A DNA stretch of 52,722 nt from Roseiarcus fermentans (lineage in GTDB: Bacteria; Pseudomonadota; Alphaproteobacteria; Rhizobiales; Beijerinckiaceae), in the NCBI RefSeq assembly GCF_003315135.1, contig NZ_QNRK01000017.1, positions 1 to 52,722 of the forward strand, given 5' to 3'. Below are positions 1 to 8,802 of the stretch, in pieces. How positions within the stretch are numbered: position 1 is the stretch's first letter; each line of letters opens with the position of its first letter. The position numbers and the translations under genes were made by a program. Under the pieces are notes generated by a model, which was not told the DNA's origin, did not search any database, and saw only the letters and a program-made list of their open reading frames with translations.

Positions 1-69
1 CGCGGCGACGCGGTTACCTTCGACTTCCGGGCTCGCGAACAGCCCGGGCGTGGACTTCCACCACGCTGA
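1..69 (+). CDS. Possible C-terminal end of an upstream gene (partial)
   Basis: Frame 1 is open from the left edge to a TGA at 67-69 and ends in RAREQPGRGLPPR. Two tight hairpins follow 25 bp later, as expected at the end of a transcription unit. Only 22 residues are visible, so no family can be named, and another plus-strand frame is also open here. This is a positional guess. Confidence 0.25.
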   Translation, partial: RGDAVTFDFRAREQPGRGLPPR

Positions 70-93
70 CAAAGCGTCCTCGCGGACGCACGA

Positions 94-132
94 GGGGCGG
101 CGTCCCGCCGCCCCGGCGGCGAGACGCCGCCG
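94..132. terminator. Tandem GC-rich hairpins, possible transcript end
   Basis: GGGGCGGCG (94-102) and CGCCGCCCC (106-114) form a perfect 9-bp stem with a 3-nt loop. CGGCGGCG (114-121) and CGCCGCCG (125-132) form a second perfect stem directly after it. There is no T-run, so this may be a 3'-end-stabilising structure rather than an intrinsic terminator. Confidence 0.4.
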
Positions 133-171
133 CTCGCGGTGAGCGCCGTGGCCGCCGCTCGTAGGCTGGGC

Positions 172-365
172 TTGGCAATTACGGGCGACTGCAGCAATTG
201 CCAGGGCGGGGTCCTTACACTTCGTCATCGCGAGGAGCCCGAGGGCGACGCTGCGATCGAGGAGCCGTCTGCGCTGCCGGCTGCCGAAGCGCTGGACTCC
301 GCTGGCGGCAGGCGTCGGCGTCCCGGACTCCTGGATCGCCACGTCGCTTCGCTCCTCGCGATGAC
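172..365. repeat. REP-like composite palindromic element, copy A
   Basis: A small palindrome, TGGCAATT (173-180) with AATTGCCA (196-203), is followed by a larger inverted pair: GTCATCGCGAGGAG at 224-237 and its exact complement CTCCTCGCGATGAC at 352-365. CTGGATCGCC (331-340) is part of the right arm. The same two modules recur at 44185-44660, so this is a dispersed family of the REP/BIME kind common in Hyphomicrobiales genomes. Confidence 0.7.
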
Positions 366-780
366 GGCTTTGAAGCGAGCCCTCGCCTTGGATACGGTCG
401 CGTACGCTTTTCGCCGCGCGCGGCGCCCGGAAAGCGGCTGCGTCTGCAGCGGGAACGCCGCCGCGCCCGACGAGCGCGAAACCGCCTCGCTGGCCGACGC
501 CGCACTGACGCTGCAGCGGCCGGACGGCCGGCGCGCGCCTGCGCTGGTTCTGCTTCTGGATGTCAAACAGCCGGGCGTCTTCGCCGCCAGCGATCCACGC
601 CTAATCGAAAGCATGATAGTCCGTATTTCTTTTTTTCACGACATATTGTTTTCCGAGGCGCTGCTCTTGCGCACCCTTCGGCGCCGCATCCGAGCGGTGC
701 GGCTCGAAGCCATCAACCGGGAGTCCCGTGACGCCCGCGTTGCGGCGCCGGCGGCTCGCGACCTCGTTAGGACGCGCGCC
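366..780. other. Gene-free interval downstream of sdaA
   Basis: No reading frame here resembles a protein family; frames that are open are GC-bias shadows. An AT-rich patch at about 618-655 (containing a run of seven T) stands out from the GC-rich surroundings. No convincing terminator for sdaA was found. Confidence 0.5.
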
Positions 781-2169
781 TCAACATTCCGGCAGGTTGA
801 CGGCGAGACCGCCGAGACTGGTCTCCTTGAACCTGGCGCTCATCGCCTCGCCCGTCTGGCGCATCGCCTCGATGCAATTGTCGAGCGGCATGAAGTGCGA
901 GCCGTCGCCGCGCAGCGCGAGCGAGGCGGCGGCGACCGCCTTCATCGCGCCGATGCCGTTGCGCTCGATGCAGGGCACCTGAACGAGCCCGGCCACCGGA
1001 TCGCAGGTCATGCCGAGATGGTGCTCGAGCGCGATCTCGGCGGCGTTCTCGACCTGCGCCGGCGCGCCGCCGAGAACGGCGCACAGACCCGCTGCGGCCA
1101 TGGCGGCGGCGGAGCCGACTTCGCCCTGACATCCCGCCTCCGCTCCGGAGATCGAGGCGTTGTGCTTGATCAGGCCGCCGATGGCGGCGGCGGTCAGCAG
1201 GAAATCCGGGATTTTTTCGCCGCTCGCGCCGAGGCAATGGTCGAGATAGTAGCGCAGGACGGCGGGAACGACGCCGGCCGCGCCGTTGGTCGGCGCGGTC
1301 ACCACCTTGCCGCCGGCGGCGTTCTCCTCGTTGACGGCGAGGGCGTAGACGCTGAGCCAGTCGGAGACGACGTGCGGCTGCGTCAGGTTCGATCCACGCT
1401 CGCGCTCGAGCTGGTCGCGGATGCGCTTTGCCCGCCGTTTCACGCCGAGGCCGCCGGGCAGTTCGCCGTCGCGCGACAATCCGCGCTCGATGCAGCCGTT
1501 CATGGCCGACCAGATGAGCGCGATGCCGGAATTCACCTCCGCCTCGGCGCGGGCGGCGCATTCGTTCGCCCGCTTCATCGTCGCGATGTCGAGCCCGCTC
1601 TCGCGCGCCATGCGCAGCATCTCGGCGGCGGTCGCGAACGGAAACGGCTTTGCCCGTCCGGCCGTCTCCGTCGCGGCCTTTCCCGGTCTCGCCCGTTCTT
1701 CCGCGGTGACGACGAAGCCGCCGCCGATCGAATAGTAGGTCTCGGACAGGAGCAGGTCCCCGGCGCCGTCGAGCGCTTGTGCGATCAGGCCGTTGGCGTG
1801 GCCGGGCAAGGCCGGCCCGTAATCGAACACGACGTCGCGCGCCGGGTCGAAGGCGAGCGCCGGCAGACCCGGGGGCGTGAGCCTGCGCGCGGTCCGCAGG
1901 TCCTCGAGTTGGCGCTCCGCCGCGTCGATGTCGAGGTCGCCTGGCCGCCAGCCGAGGAGGCCGAGCGCGACCGCCCGGTCGGTCGCGTGGCCCTTGCCGG
2001 TGAAGGCGAGCGATCCGTGCAGGCTGACGCGGATGGCGGCGGCGCGCCGTCCCGATCCGGACGCCCGGAGACCATCGAGGAAGTCCGCGGCCGCCGTCAT
2101 CGGCCCCATCGTATGCGACGACGACGGGCCGACGCCGATCTTGAACACGTCGAACACGCTGAGGAACAT
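781..2169 (-). CDS. sdaA: L-serine ammonia-lyase (iron-sulfur, single chain)
   Basis: The 462-residue product deaminates L-serine to pyruvate and ammonia in the cytoplasm, using a [4Fe-4S] cluster. The start [20 protein letters not shown] carries the family's [10 protein letters not shown] signature. The ATG at 2169 has a strong ribosome site, GGGGAGG, at 2177-2183 seven bases upstream. The C-terminal alpha domain shows the cluster cysteines in [15 protein letters not shown] and VPCIERN. The last residue is a cysteine (LPEC), matching the C-terminal cysteine that acts as a fourth cluster ligand in the Legionella enzyme. Length is typical for the fused alpha/beta form. It diverges from the dehydrogenase gene across about 430 bp. 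The assignment is secure; the regulation is not visible. Confidence 0.95.
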   Translation of the reverse strand: MFLSVFDVFKIGVGPSSSHTMGPMTAAADFLDGLRASGSGRRAAAIRVSLHGSLAFTGKGHATDRAVALGLLGWRPGDLDIDAAERQLEDLRTARRLTPPGLPALAFDPARDVVFDYGPALPGHANGLIAQALDGAGDLLLSETYYSIGGGFVVTAEERARPGKAATETAGRAKPFPFATAAEMLRMARESGLDIATMKRANECAARAEAEVNSGIALIWSAMNGCIERGLSRDGELPGGLGVKRRAKRIRDQLERERGSNLTQPHVVSDWLSVYALAVNEENAAGGKVVTAPTNGAAGVVPAVLRYYLDHCLGASGEKIPDFLLTAAAIGGLIKHNASISGAEAGCQGEVGSAAAMAAAGLCAVLGGAPAQVENAAEIALEHHLGMTCDPVAGLVQVPCIERNGIGAMKAVAAASLALRGDGSHFMPLDNCIEAMRQTGEAMSARFKETSLGGLAVNLPEC

Positions 2170-2598
2170 GGGACCGCCTCCCCGGACTATGGGGACCGCG
2201 GACCGATCTGTCGATCGGCGGTCGATTGGAAACCCGAGGCGGAGGTCCCGAACCCACGGCCTTGGCGGCCGCTGCGGCGCCCGGATCGCCCTCCGCTGCC
2301 GACCTTCGCAAACCCGTCGAGCGCCCGCAAGATCGGCTCTGCGGCCTTGCGGCGCTCCGCTTCGCCCGGCGAACGGCGGGCTCGGCTCCCCGAGGGAAAG
2401 CGCCGGCGTCGAAACACAGGCCCTCCGCGCCGGGACGGGACCCGCGGACTGGCCAAAATGTAAAAATTTGCACGGAGATTTGTTGGGGCGGCTTTGCGAC
2501 GATGGCGCCGAACGCGCATAGTGTGGATGTCGCGCCGATCCTGTCGGCGGCGAGCGAGTTCTGCACAGAATGTACGTTAACAGCTCGGGAGGAAGGTC
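2170..2598. promoter_or_regulatory. Divergent intergenic region between sdaA and the dehydrogenase
   Basis: This 429-bp interval must hold promoters for both divergent genes. An AT-rich stretch, ATGTAAAAATTTGC, at about 2458-2471 is the most promoter-like island. GGGAGGAAGG at about 2588-2597 is the ribosome site of the plus-strand gene. I found no clear operator, and no sequence resembling a glycine riboswitch on the sdaA side. Confidence 0.4.
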
Positions 2599-3642
2599 AT
2601 GAGGGTAAAGGCGGTCGTCCTCGAGGGCGTTGGCGATGTCTGTCTTCGTGACATCGAAGTCGCTGGAACGGCGGAGCCGGGCGACAACGAGGTGCGGATC
2701 GCCATCAAGACGGTCGGTATCTGCGGCAGCGACGTTCACTATTACCAGCACGGCCGGATCGGCGATTTCGTCGTCAAGGAGCCGATGATTCTCGGCCACG
2801 AGGCGGCTGGCGTCGTATCGGCCGTCGGCGCGAAGGTCGCCCATCTCAAGGTCGGCGACCGCGTCTGCATGGAGCCGGGCATACCCGACTTCAGCTCGCG
2901 GGAAACGCTCGGGGGCCATTACAACCTCGATCCGTCCGTGCGCTTCTGGGCCACGCCGCCGATTCACGGCTGCCTGACGCCGGAAGTGGTCCATCCCGCG
3001 GCCTTGACCTATCGGCTGCCCGACAACGTCAGCTTCGCCGAAGGCGCCATGGTCGAGCCGCTGGCGATCGGCGTCTACGCCGCCTTCAAAGCGGCCGTCC
3101 GTCCCGGCGACGTCGCGGTCGTCGCCGGCGCCGGCACCATCGGCATGATGGTCGCTTTCGCCGCCCTGGCCGCCGGCTGCGCCAAGGTCATCGTCAGCGA
3201 CGTCGCCACCGCCAAGCTCGACATCCTCGCCGACCGCCCGGGCGTCGTCACCGTCGACCTCAACCGGGAAAAGCTCGCCGACGTCGTGGCGGAGCACACC
3301 AATGGACAGGGCGCCGACCTGTTCTTCGAGGCGAGCGGCAGCCCGCGCGCGTTCGACGATCTGATGGAGGTGGTCGGCCGCGGCGGACGGGTGGTGCTGG
3401 TCGGCATGCCGCACGATCGCGTCGCGCTGGACGTCGTGGCGCTCGAGATCAAGGAGATCAGCGTGACCGGCATCTTCCGCTACGCCAACGTCTGGGAGCG
3501 GACGCTGGCCTTGCTCGGATCCGGCAAGATCGATCTCAAGCCGTTGATCTCGGCGACCTACCCGTTCGAGCAGTCGGTGGCGGCGTTCCAGCGCGCGGCG
3601 CAGCAGAATTCGTCCGACGTGAAGATCCAGATCGCGTTCTAA
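2599..3642 (+). CDS. Zinc-dependent xylitol/sorbitol-type dehydrogenase
   Basis: A 347-residue medium-chain dehydrogenase that should oxidise a polyol to a ketose with NAD+ in the cytoplasm. The N-terminal half has the catalytic zinc motif [10 protein letters not shown] and the GHEAAG glycine-histidine motif. The Rossmann domain has [10 protein letters not shown] around residue 176. After EPGIPDF there is no four-cysteine structural zinc loop; that segment is replaced by a Cys-free stretch, as in the rhizobial xylitol dehydrogenase subgroup and in sorbitol dehydrogenase. The ATG at 2599 follows GGGAGGAAGG. It lies just upstream of an AraC regulator and a CUT2 importer, which suggests catabolism of a pentitol or hexitol. 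The exact substrate is inferred, not shown. Confidence 0.85.
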   Translation: MRVKAVVLEGVGDVCLRDIEVAGTAEPGDNEVRIAIKTVGICGSDVHYYQHGRIGDFVVKEPMILGHEAAGVVSAVGAKVAHLKVGDRVCMEPGIPDFSSRETLGGHYNLDPSVRFWATPPIHGCLTPEVVHPAALTYRLPDNVSFAEGAMVEPLAIGVYAAFKAAVRPGDVAVVAGAGTIGMMVAFAALAAGCAKVIVSDVATAKLDILADRPGVVTVDLNREKLADVVAEHTNGQGADLFFEASGSPRAFDDLMEVVGRGGRVVLVGMPHDRVALDVVALEIKEISVTGIFRYANVWERTLALLGSGKIDLKPLISATYPFEQSVAAFQRAAQQNSSDVKIQIAF

Positions 3643-3694
3643 CCAGAATCGGCGACGCTGGACGCGCGTGGAGAACGGCCGAGGGGTTCGCACA

Positions 3695-4711
3695 ATGACC
3701 GTAAAGCCTGTACTCGAGGTCATCCAGACGCCGCTGGATCGCACATTCCGCATCTACGCTCACGACTATCCCTTCGTCTACTCGGGATGGCACCATCATC
3801 CGGAGTACGAACTGCATCTGATTCGGCGCAGCCGGGGCCATTTCTACGTCGGAACCTACGCCGGCGAGTTCGGCCCGGGCAATCTGGTGATGACCGGCCC
3901 CAACCTGCCGCACATGTGGGTTTCCGACGCCGACGAGCGCGACGCCGACGGCTGCATCGTCGGGCGGGATCTGGTCCTGCAGCTGAGCGCGGGCTTCGCC
4001 GAGCGGTGCGTCGCCGCATTCTCCGATTGCTGCGGCCTCACCGGCCTCCTCGAGGCGTCGCGGGCCGGCATCGAATTCTCGAGCGAGGCGGCGGCGGAGG
4101 CTGCGAGGCTGATGGAAGCCCTCCTGGCCACAGCCGGCCTCGAGCGCATGGCGGTCTTCTTCACGCTGCTCAAAACGCTCGAGGAAGACCGGGAGCGAAC
4201 GTCGCTGTCGCTCATGGGGGCGGACCACGAATGCGCCCAACCCAAGCGGCTCGAACGAATACTCGCCTATATCGCGGAAAATTTCAACCGTCCGGACCTG
4301 TCGTGCCGTGAGATCGCCGAAGACGAGGGAATGGGTCTTCCCGCCTTTTCGCGCCTGTTCGAACGCCATGTGCGATGCACCTGCATCGAATACATCAACC
4401 ATTTGCGGATCTACAAGGCGTGTCAGCTTCTGATGGAGACCGACGACGCCATCACGCCGATCAGTCTCGAGGTCGGGTACGACACCCTATCCACCTTCAA
4501 CCGGAATTTCAGGCGATTGATCGGGAAAACACCGTCAGCATTTCGCGCTGAACGCAGATCGGGCGCAACGGCGGCTGCGAAAAGCCTCCGACCGCCGGGC
4601 GCGGCAGGGAGGGTCGCATGCATAGCGGAGTCGACTTCGCAAGGCAGGGGACGAAGCCCCCTGGCCTCGATCCGACCGGGCGCAGTCCCCCTGTTCCCCT
4701 ACCCGGCCTGA
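3695..4711 (+). CDS. AraC-family transcriptional regulator
   Basis: The 338-residue product has an N-terminal cupin-like sensing domain (FVYSGWHHHPEYELH, then PGNLVMTGPNLPHMW) and a C-terminal pair of helix-turn-helix motifs (SCREIAEDEGMGLPAFSRLF, then EVGYDTLSTFNRNFRRLIGK). I chose the ATG at 3695 because GAGGGG at 3681-3686 sits eight bases upstream; an in-frame GTG at 3668 is the alternative. About 55 residues of Pro/Arg-rich sequence follow the DNA-binding domain and look unconserved. It lies between the dehydrogenase and the CUT2 importer and probably activates them in response to the imported sugar or polyol. Confidence 0.88.
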   Translation: MTVKPVLEVIQTPLDRTFRIYAHDYPFVYSGWHHHPEYELHLIRRSRGHFYVGTYAGEFGPGNLVMTGPNLPHMWVSDADERDADGCIVGRDLVLQLSAGFAERCVAAFSDCCGLTGLLEASRAGIEFSSEAAAEAARLMEALLATAGLERMAVFFTLLKTLEEDRERTSLSLMGADHECAQPKRLERILAYIAENFNRPDLSCREIAEDEGMGLPAFSRLFERHVRCTCIEYINHLRIYKACQLLMETDDAITPISLEVGYDTLSTFNRNFRRLIGKTPSAFRAERRSGATAAAKSLRPPGAAGRVACIAESTSQGRGRSPLASIRPGAVPLFPYPA

Positions 4712-4835
4712 TCGAACCCGACGGGCCCCGTCGCGCACGCAATCCGACGCCGGCCCCGACCGCTCCCCCAGCCGCTCCCGAGCCTGACCGCAACGCCATC
4801 GCGCGTGGAGACGCTCGTCGTCTCGGAGAACCTTG

Positions 4836-6338
4836 ATGACGCAAGACACCGTCCTCGAAGTCAAGCACATCAGCAAGTCGTTTCCCGGCGTGAAGGCGCT
4901 CGACGACGTCTCCTTTTCCGTGCGGAGAGGTTCCGTGCACGTGCTGTGCGGCGAAAACGGCGCGGGAAAATCGACATTGATGAAGATCATCAATGGCCTG
5001 TACCAGCCCGACCATGGCGAGACCCTGATTCGCGGCGAACGGGTCAAGATCGACTCTCCCATCAAGGCCGGAGAGCTCGGCATATCGATGATCTTCCAGG
5101 AGTTGAACTATACGCCGGAGATGTCGATCGAAGAGAGTCTGTTCGCCGGCCGCTGGCCCACCCGGTCGCTCGGTCGCATCGACTGGAGCGCCATTCGCAG
5201 CAAGACGCTTCAGCTTCTCCAGCAGGAAAACCTCCCGTTCGATCCGGAGACCAAACTGAAGGCCCTGTCGATCTCCAATCTCCAGATGCTGGAAATCCTC
5301 AAGGCGATCTCGCGCGACGCCGACATCATCATCATGGATGAACCGACCTCGTCGATCAGCAACAAGGAAATTGAAACCTTGTTTCACAAGATCGCCGATC
5401 TCCGCGCCCGCGGGAAGGCGATCGTCTATATCTCCCACAAGATGGATGAGATCTTTCGCATCGCCGACGAAATCTCGATCCTTCGCGACGGAAGGGTTGT
5501 CGAGACCCGCGCGCGGGCGGACTTCGACATCGACTCGGTGATCGCCCTGATGGTGGGACGCGCGCTCGGACACGGCTATCCCAAGGAAGAGGTGGCTCAC
5601 GGCGAACCGGTCCTCGAAGTCGAGCGCTTCAGCGGACCGACCGGATTCCGCGACGTTTCCTTCCGGGTTCGGGAAGGCGAAATCGTCGGCTTCGCCGGAC
5701 TTGTCGGCGCCGGTCGCACCGAGACGGCGCGGGCTTTGTTCGGGCTCGATCCGGGTGCGCACGGGACCATCAAGGTTCGCGGACGAACGTCGAAGATCGG
5801 CAGCGTACAGGACAGCGTCGCTTGCGGCATGGTGATGCTTTCCGAAGACCGCAGGCGGTTCGGCATCGTCCCGGTGCGCGACGTCAAGGAGAACGTCACG
5901 CTCGCCTCGCTGGCGCAATTCTTCCGCAACGGCCATCTCCACAACGCCATGGAGCGAAAGAAGGTCACAGACATCTGCGAGCGGATCAACGTGCGGATGC
6001 CGACCATCGATTCCCCGGTCGGGACCTTGAGCGGCGGCAACCAGCAAAAGGTCGTCCTGTCCAAATGGATGCTGTGCAACCCGGACATCCTGATTCTGGA
6101 CGAGCCGACGCGCGGCATCGACGTCGGGGCAAAGTTCGAGATCTACAAACTGATGACCTCGTTCGTAAAAGAGAGAAAATCAATTCTGATGATTTCTTCC
6201 GAACTGCCTGAGCTGATCGGAATGTGCGATCGCATCTACGTCATGGCTGGAGGACGCATCACCGGAGAACTCGCTCGGGCGGAGTTTTCCCAGGAGACCA
6301 TCATGCGATACGCAATGAATATGCCGAAGGCCGGGTGA
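4836..6338 (+). CDS. CUT2 sugar ABC importer, double ATPase subunit (RbsA/XylG-like)
   Basis: A 500-residue tandem ATPase energising sugar import. The first domain has an intact Walker A, GENGAGKST, at residues 39-47, and a DEPTS Walker B. Its ABC signature is degenerate: LSISNLQM where relatives have an SxGxxQ core. The second domain has a degenerate P-loop, GLVGAGRTE, but a canonical signature LSGGNQQK and DEPTRGIDVGAK. Complementary degeneration of the two halves is a known trait of RbsA-type proteins, though the first signature here is further from consensus than usual. A TTG precedes the ATG at 4836; I chose the ATG. The permease gene starts 35 bp downstream. Confidence 0.93.
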   Translation: MTQDTVLEVKHISKSFPGVKALDDVSFSVRRGSVHVLCGENGAGKSTLMKIINGLYQPDHGETLIRGERVKIDSPIKAGELGISMIFQELNYTPEMSIEESLFAGRWPTRSLGRIDWSAIRSKTLQLLQQENLPFDPETKLKALSISNLQMLEILKAISRDADIIIMDEPTSSISNKEIETLFHKIADLRARGKAIVYISHKMDEIFRIADEISILRDGRVVETRARADFDIDSVIALMVGRALGHGYPKEEVAHGEPVLEVERFSGPTGFRDVSFRVREGEIVGFAGLVGAGRTETARALFGLDPGAHGTIKVRGRTSKIGSVQDSVACGMVMLSEDRRRFGIVPVRDVKENVTLASLAQFFRNGHLHNAMERKKVTDICERINVRMPTIDSPVGTLSGGNQQKVVLSKWMLCNPDILILDEPTRGIDVGAKFEIYKLMTSFVKERKSILMISSELPELIGMCDRIYVMAGGRITGELARAEFSQETIMRYAMNMPKAG

Positions 6339-6373
6339 GATCCAGGAACAGAACAGCGACAAAGGTATTGGTG

Positions 6374-7381
6374 ATGACCGCCGTGATGTCAAGAGAAACG
6401 TGGCAGAAACTAAAGACACGATACTCCATATATATGGTTGTCATCGTGATGATTATTGTCTGCAACGCGCTGAACCCGAATTTCCTGTCGACACGGAATA
6501 TCTCGAACATCGCTGCGCAGATTTCCGTGACGACCATTTTGGCTTTCGGCGAGACGTTGTTGGTCATCTGCGGATTGCTCGACCTGTCGTGCGGATCGGT
6601 CCTGGCCCTCGCCGGCGTGCTGTCGGTCTATATCTTCAAGGAAACGGGATCGATGGCCGTCGCCTTCGGCGCCGGGCTGTTTTTCGGCGTCGTCTGCAAT
6701 TACGTAAACGGAATCCTGGTCCGATACTTCAGCATTCCGGCGTTCATCGCCACCCTGGCGATGATGACCATGGCGAGAGGCGGCGCGCTTCTGTTCACCA
6801 GAGGCCAGAACATCTATCAAATCGGCGATTATGTCTGGTTCGGTCAGGGACAGATCGGCTTTATCCCCGTCCCGGTCGTCTTCATGGTCATTATCGGTAT
6901 CGTGACCTGGTACATCCTCGGTCATACCCGATTTGGCCGCTCGTTATACGCTGTCGGCGGCAACGAGGAAGCCGCCCGAGCCTCCGGCATCAATATCGGC
7001 CGAATCAAGATTCAGGCCTATCTGATCAACGGCGCTTTCGTCGGCCTCGCCGGCATTCTCCTGATGTCGCGGACCAATGTCGGCGCGCCCAATGCGGGGC
7101 AAGGATACGAATTCGAAGCGCTGACGGCGGCGATTATCGGCGGAACCAGTTTCTCGGGCGGGCTCGGAACCGCAGGCGGAACCCTGGCCGGCGCTTTCAT
7201 CGTCGGTTTCCTGAACAATATCATGAACCTGCTTGGAGTGGATTCGTACCTGCAGCAAGTCATCAAGGGCGCGATCATCGCGCTGGCGGTCGGGTACGAC
7301 ATGTGGGCCAAAGTGAACCGCACGAAGAAGTCGCTTGGCGCGGTGGAGCTTTCCAGCAAGCCAAAGGAGGCGAAATCCTAG
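6374..7381 (+). CDS. CUT2 sugar ABC importer, permease subunit (RbsC-like)
   Basis: A 335-residue inner-membrane protein with eight or more hydrophobic segments, starting with YMVVIVMIIVCNALNPNF. Family landmarks are FLSTRNISNI, GLLDLSCGSVLALAG, TRFGRSLYAVGGNEEAAR and the coupling region AIIGGTSFSGGLGT. I chose the ATG at 6374 because AAAGG at 6361-6365 is eight bases upstream; the ATG at 6386 is possible. It forms an operon with the double ATPase before it and the binding protein after it. Specificity cannot be read from the permease. Confidence 0.93.
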   Translation: MTAVMSRETWQKLKTRYSIYMVVIVMIIVCNALNPNFLSTRNISNIAAQISVTTILAFGETLLVICGLLDLSCGSVLALAGVLSVYIFKETGSMAVAFGAGLFFGVVCNYVNGILVRYFSIPAFIATLAMMTMARGGALLFTRGQNIYQIGDYVWFGQGQIGFIPVPVVFMVIIGIVTWYILGHTRFGRSLYAVGGNEEAARASGINIGRIKIQAYLINGAFVGLAGILLMSRTNVGAPNAGQGYEFEALTAAIIGGTSFSGGLGTAGGTLAGAFIVGFLNNIMNLLGVDSYLQQVIKGAIIALAVGYDMWAKVNRTKKSLGAVELSSKPKEAKS

Positions 7382-7454
7382 GTCAACGAAACCATACAAC
7401 CATTGGTGAATCGAAAACATGCTTCCGGGTGGAAACAAAGTAAGGGAGAAAACC

Positions 7455-8414
7455 GTGCACACGTTTTTGAAAACAATAAAGACCATCGCAGCCGTCGGCG
7501 CGCTCTGTCTGGCGACGACGACGATCGTCCAGGCGGCCGAGTATAAGGTCGCGTTCATCGCCCGAGCCCAGGCCGACTCGTTCGCGGCGTGGCTCGCCAA
7601 CGCGATTCAGGACGAAGCCAAGAAATATCCCGACATGAAAGTCGACGTGATGGATTCTCAGGCCGACGACGCCAAGGAGAACGCCTTCATCGAGAACGCG
7701 GTCGCGAACAAATACGACCTGATCATCGTTCAGCCCAACAACGGTGAGGCGCAGCGGCCCTACGTCGAACGGGCGGTGAAGGACGGCGTCAAGGTCATCA
7801 CGACCAACGCGCGCATCAAGAACATCCCCGGTTCGTCGTCCGTCGACGCCGACCCCTATGCGCAGGCGGCGGTGAACGCGCGTCTGGCGCTCAAGCAGGT
7901 GCCGCAGAACGCCAACGTCGTCGTGCTGGACGGCCCGTCCGGCAACATGCACGCCGACATGCGTCGCGACGCCTGGCAGAAGGAATTCTTCGCCAAGCGT
8001 CCGGACGTCAAGATCGTCGGCGAGCAGATTGCGCATTGGAACAAGGAAGAAGCCATGCGCTACATGGAGGACTGGGTTCAGGCCAATCCCAAGATCGACG
8101 CGATCATCTCCATGAACGACAACATGGCCGCCGGCGCGCTCGAGGCGGTCAAGGCCGATCCGCGGTTCACGGGCATCCTCGCCTATGGCGTCGACGGCAC
8201 CGCCGAAGCCATGCTGCTGATCCAGTCCGGCAAAATGACGTCGACCGCCTTGCAGAACGCCTATGATCTGGCGGCGAAGAACATCAGCGTGGCGCACGAC
8301 CTCGTGACCGGAAAGGTCAAGCAGATCGACACCGATATCGACTGCCCGCTGGTGACCAAAGACAACGTCGCGGAATTCATCGCGATCCACAAGAAGTCCG
8401 GCGCAATCAAGTAA
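7455..8414 (+). CDS. CUT2 sugar ABC importer, periplasmic binding protein (RbsB-like)
   Basis: The 319-residue product begins with a signal peptide (TIKTIAAVGALCLATTTIVQA, cleavage probably after VQA) and folds as a periplasmic binding protein of the ribose/xylose class. Typical features are the opening strand YKVAFIARAQADSFA, DLIIVQPNN, VVVLDGPSGN and DAIISMNDNMA. I chose the GTG at 7455, which has AAGGGAG at 7442-7448; an upstream ATG at 7419 would give a poor signal peptide. The gene order ATPase-permease-binding protein ends at the hairpin at 8457. With the dehydrogenase and AraC regulator, the likely ligand is a pentose or polyol. Confidence 0.92.
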   Translation: MHTFLKTIKTIAAVGALCLATTTIVQAAEYKVAFIARAQADSFAAWLANAIQDEAKKYPDMKVDVMDSQADDAKENAFIENAVANKYDLIIVQPNNGEAQRPYVERAVKDGVKVITTNARIKNIPGSSSVDADPYAQAAVNARLALKQVPQNANVVVLDGPSGNMHADMRRDAWQKEFFAKRPDVKIVGEQIAHWNKEEAMRYMEDWVQANPKIDAIISMNDNMAAGALEAVKADPRFTGILAYGVDGTAEAMLLIQSGKMTSTALQNAYDLAAKNISVAHDLVTGKVKQIDTDIDCPLVTKDNVAEFIAIHKKSGAIK

Positions 8415-8456
8415 GGTTGCGCTTTGGCGGGCGCGCGATCGGCGTCCGCCACAGTG

Positions 8457-8492
8457 AGCAGCCCCGGGCCGCAGAGTCCGGGGCTGCTTTGT
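8457..8492 (+). terminator. Intrinsic terminator of the CUT2 operon
   Basis: AGCAGCCCCGG (8457-8467) pairs perfectly with CCGGGGCTGCT (8478-8488) and is followed by TTTGT. The 11-bp stem starts 42 bp after the binding protein stop. Confidence 0.75.
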
Positions 8493-8802
8493 CGCTGGTC
8501 ACTCGGGGCCGGATTTCGAGGACGGCGCGCCACGACCGCCGCATCGTCTCGGCGGCGGCGATCATCGCGGTGGGCGTCGACGCGAACGGACGGCGCGAGG
8601 CGCTCGGCATGGACGCCACGGCCCGGGACAGGCTCGCGCCGGGACGGGCGGCCTGCCGTCGAGCGGCGCGATCGCCGCCCTCCCCGGGGCGGCGCAGGCG
8701 CCCGGAAAATCCCGCGCAAGAGGCTGAAACGCCCAAAACCGGCCGGCGCCGGGACTGCGGAGACGGTTTCCGATCCGCCGCCGCCATCCCACGCAAATCG
8801 CA
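8493..8802. other. Gene-free interval between convergent genes
   Basis: This interval lies between the CUT2 terminator and the stop of the minus-strand NagB-II gene. It is GC-rich with open shadow frames but no recognisable family. I see no clear minus-strand terminator for the deaminase. Confidence 0.5.

Noticed and set aside
225-614. Minus-strand open frame containing 'VIARSEAT'
   Set aside because: This string is the translation of the REP-like palindrome and appears as a spurious protein in many genomes. The same applies to frames at 44110-44666.
139-2463. A 774-codon open frame on the plus strand
   Set aside because: It lies antisense to sdaA, which has every family motif, and its own sequence is Arg-rich shadow.
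2170-2598. Glycine or serine-responsive riboswitch upstream of sdaA
   Set aside because: I looked for the conserved glycine aptamer core and did not find it; the region shows only GC-rich fragments and a normal ribosome site.
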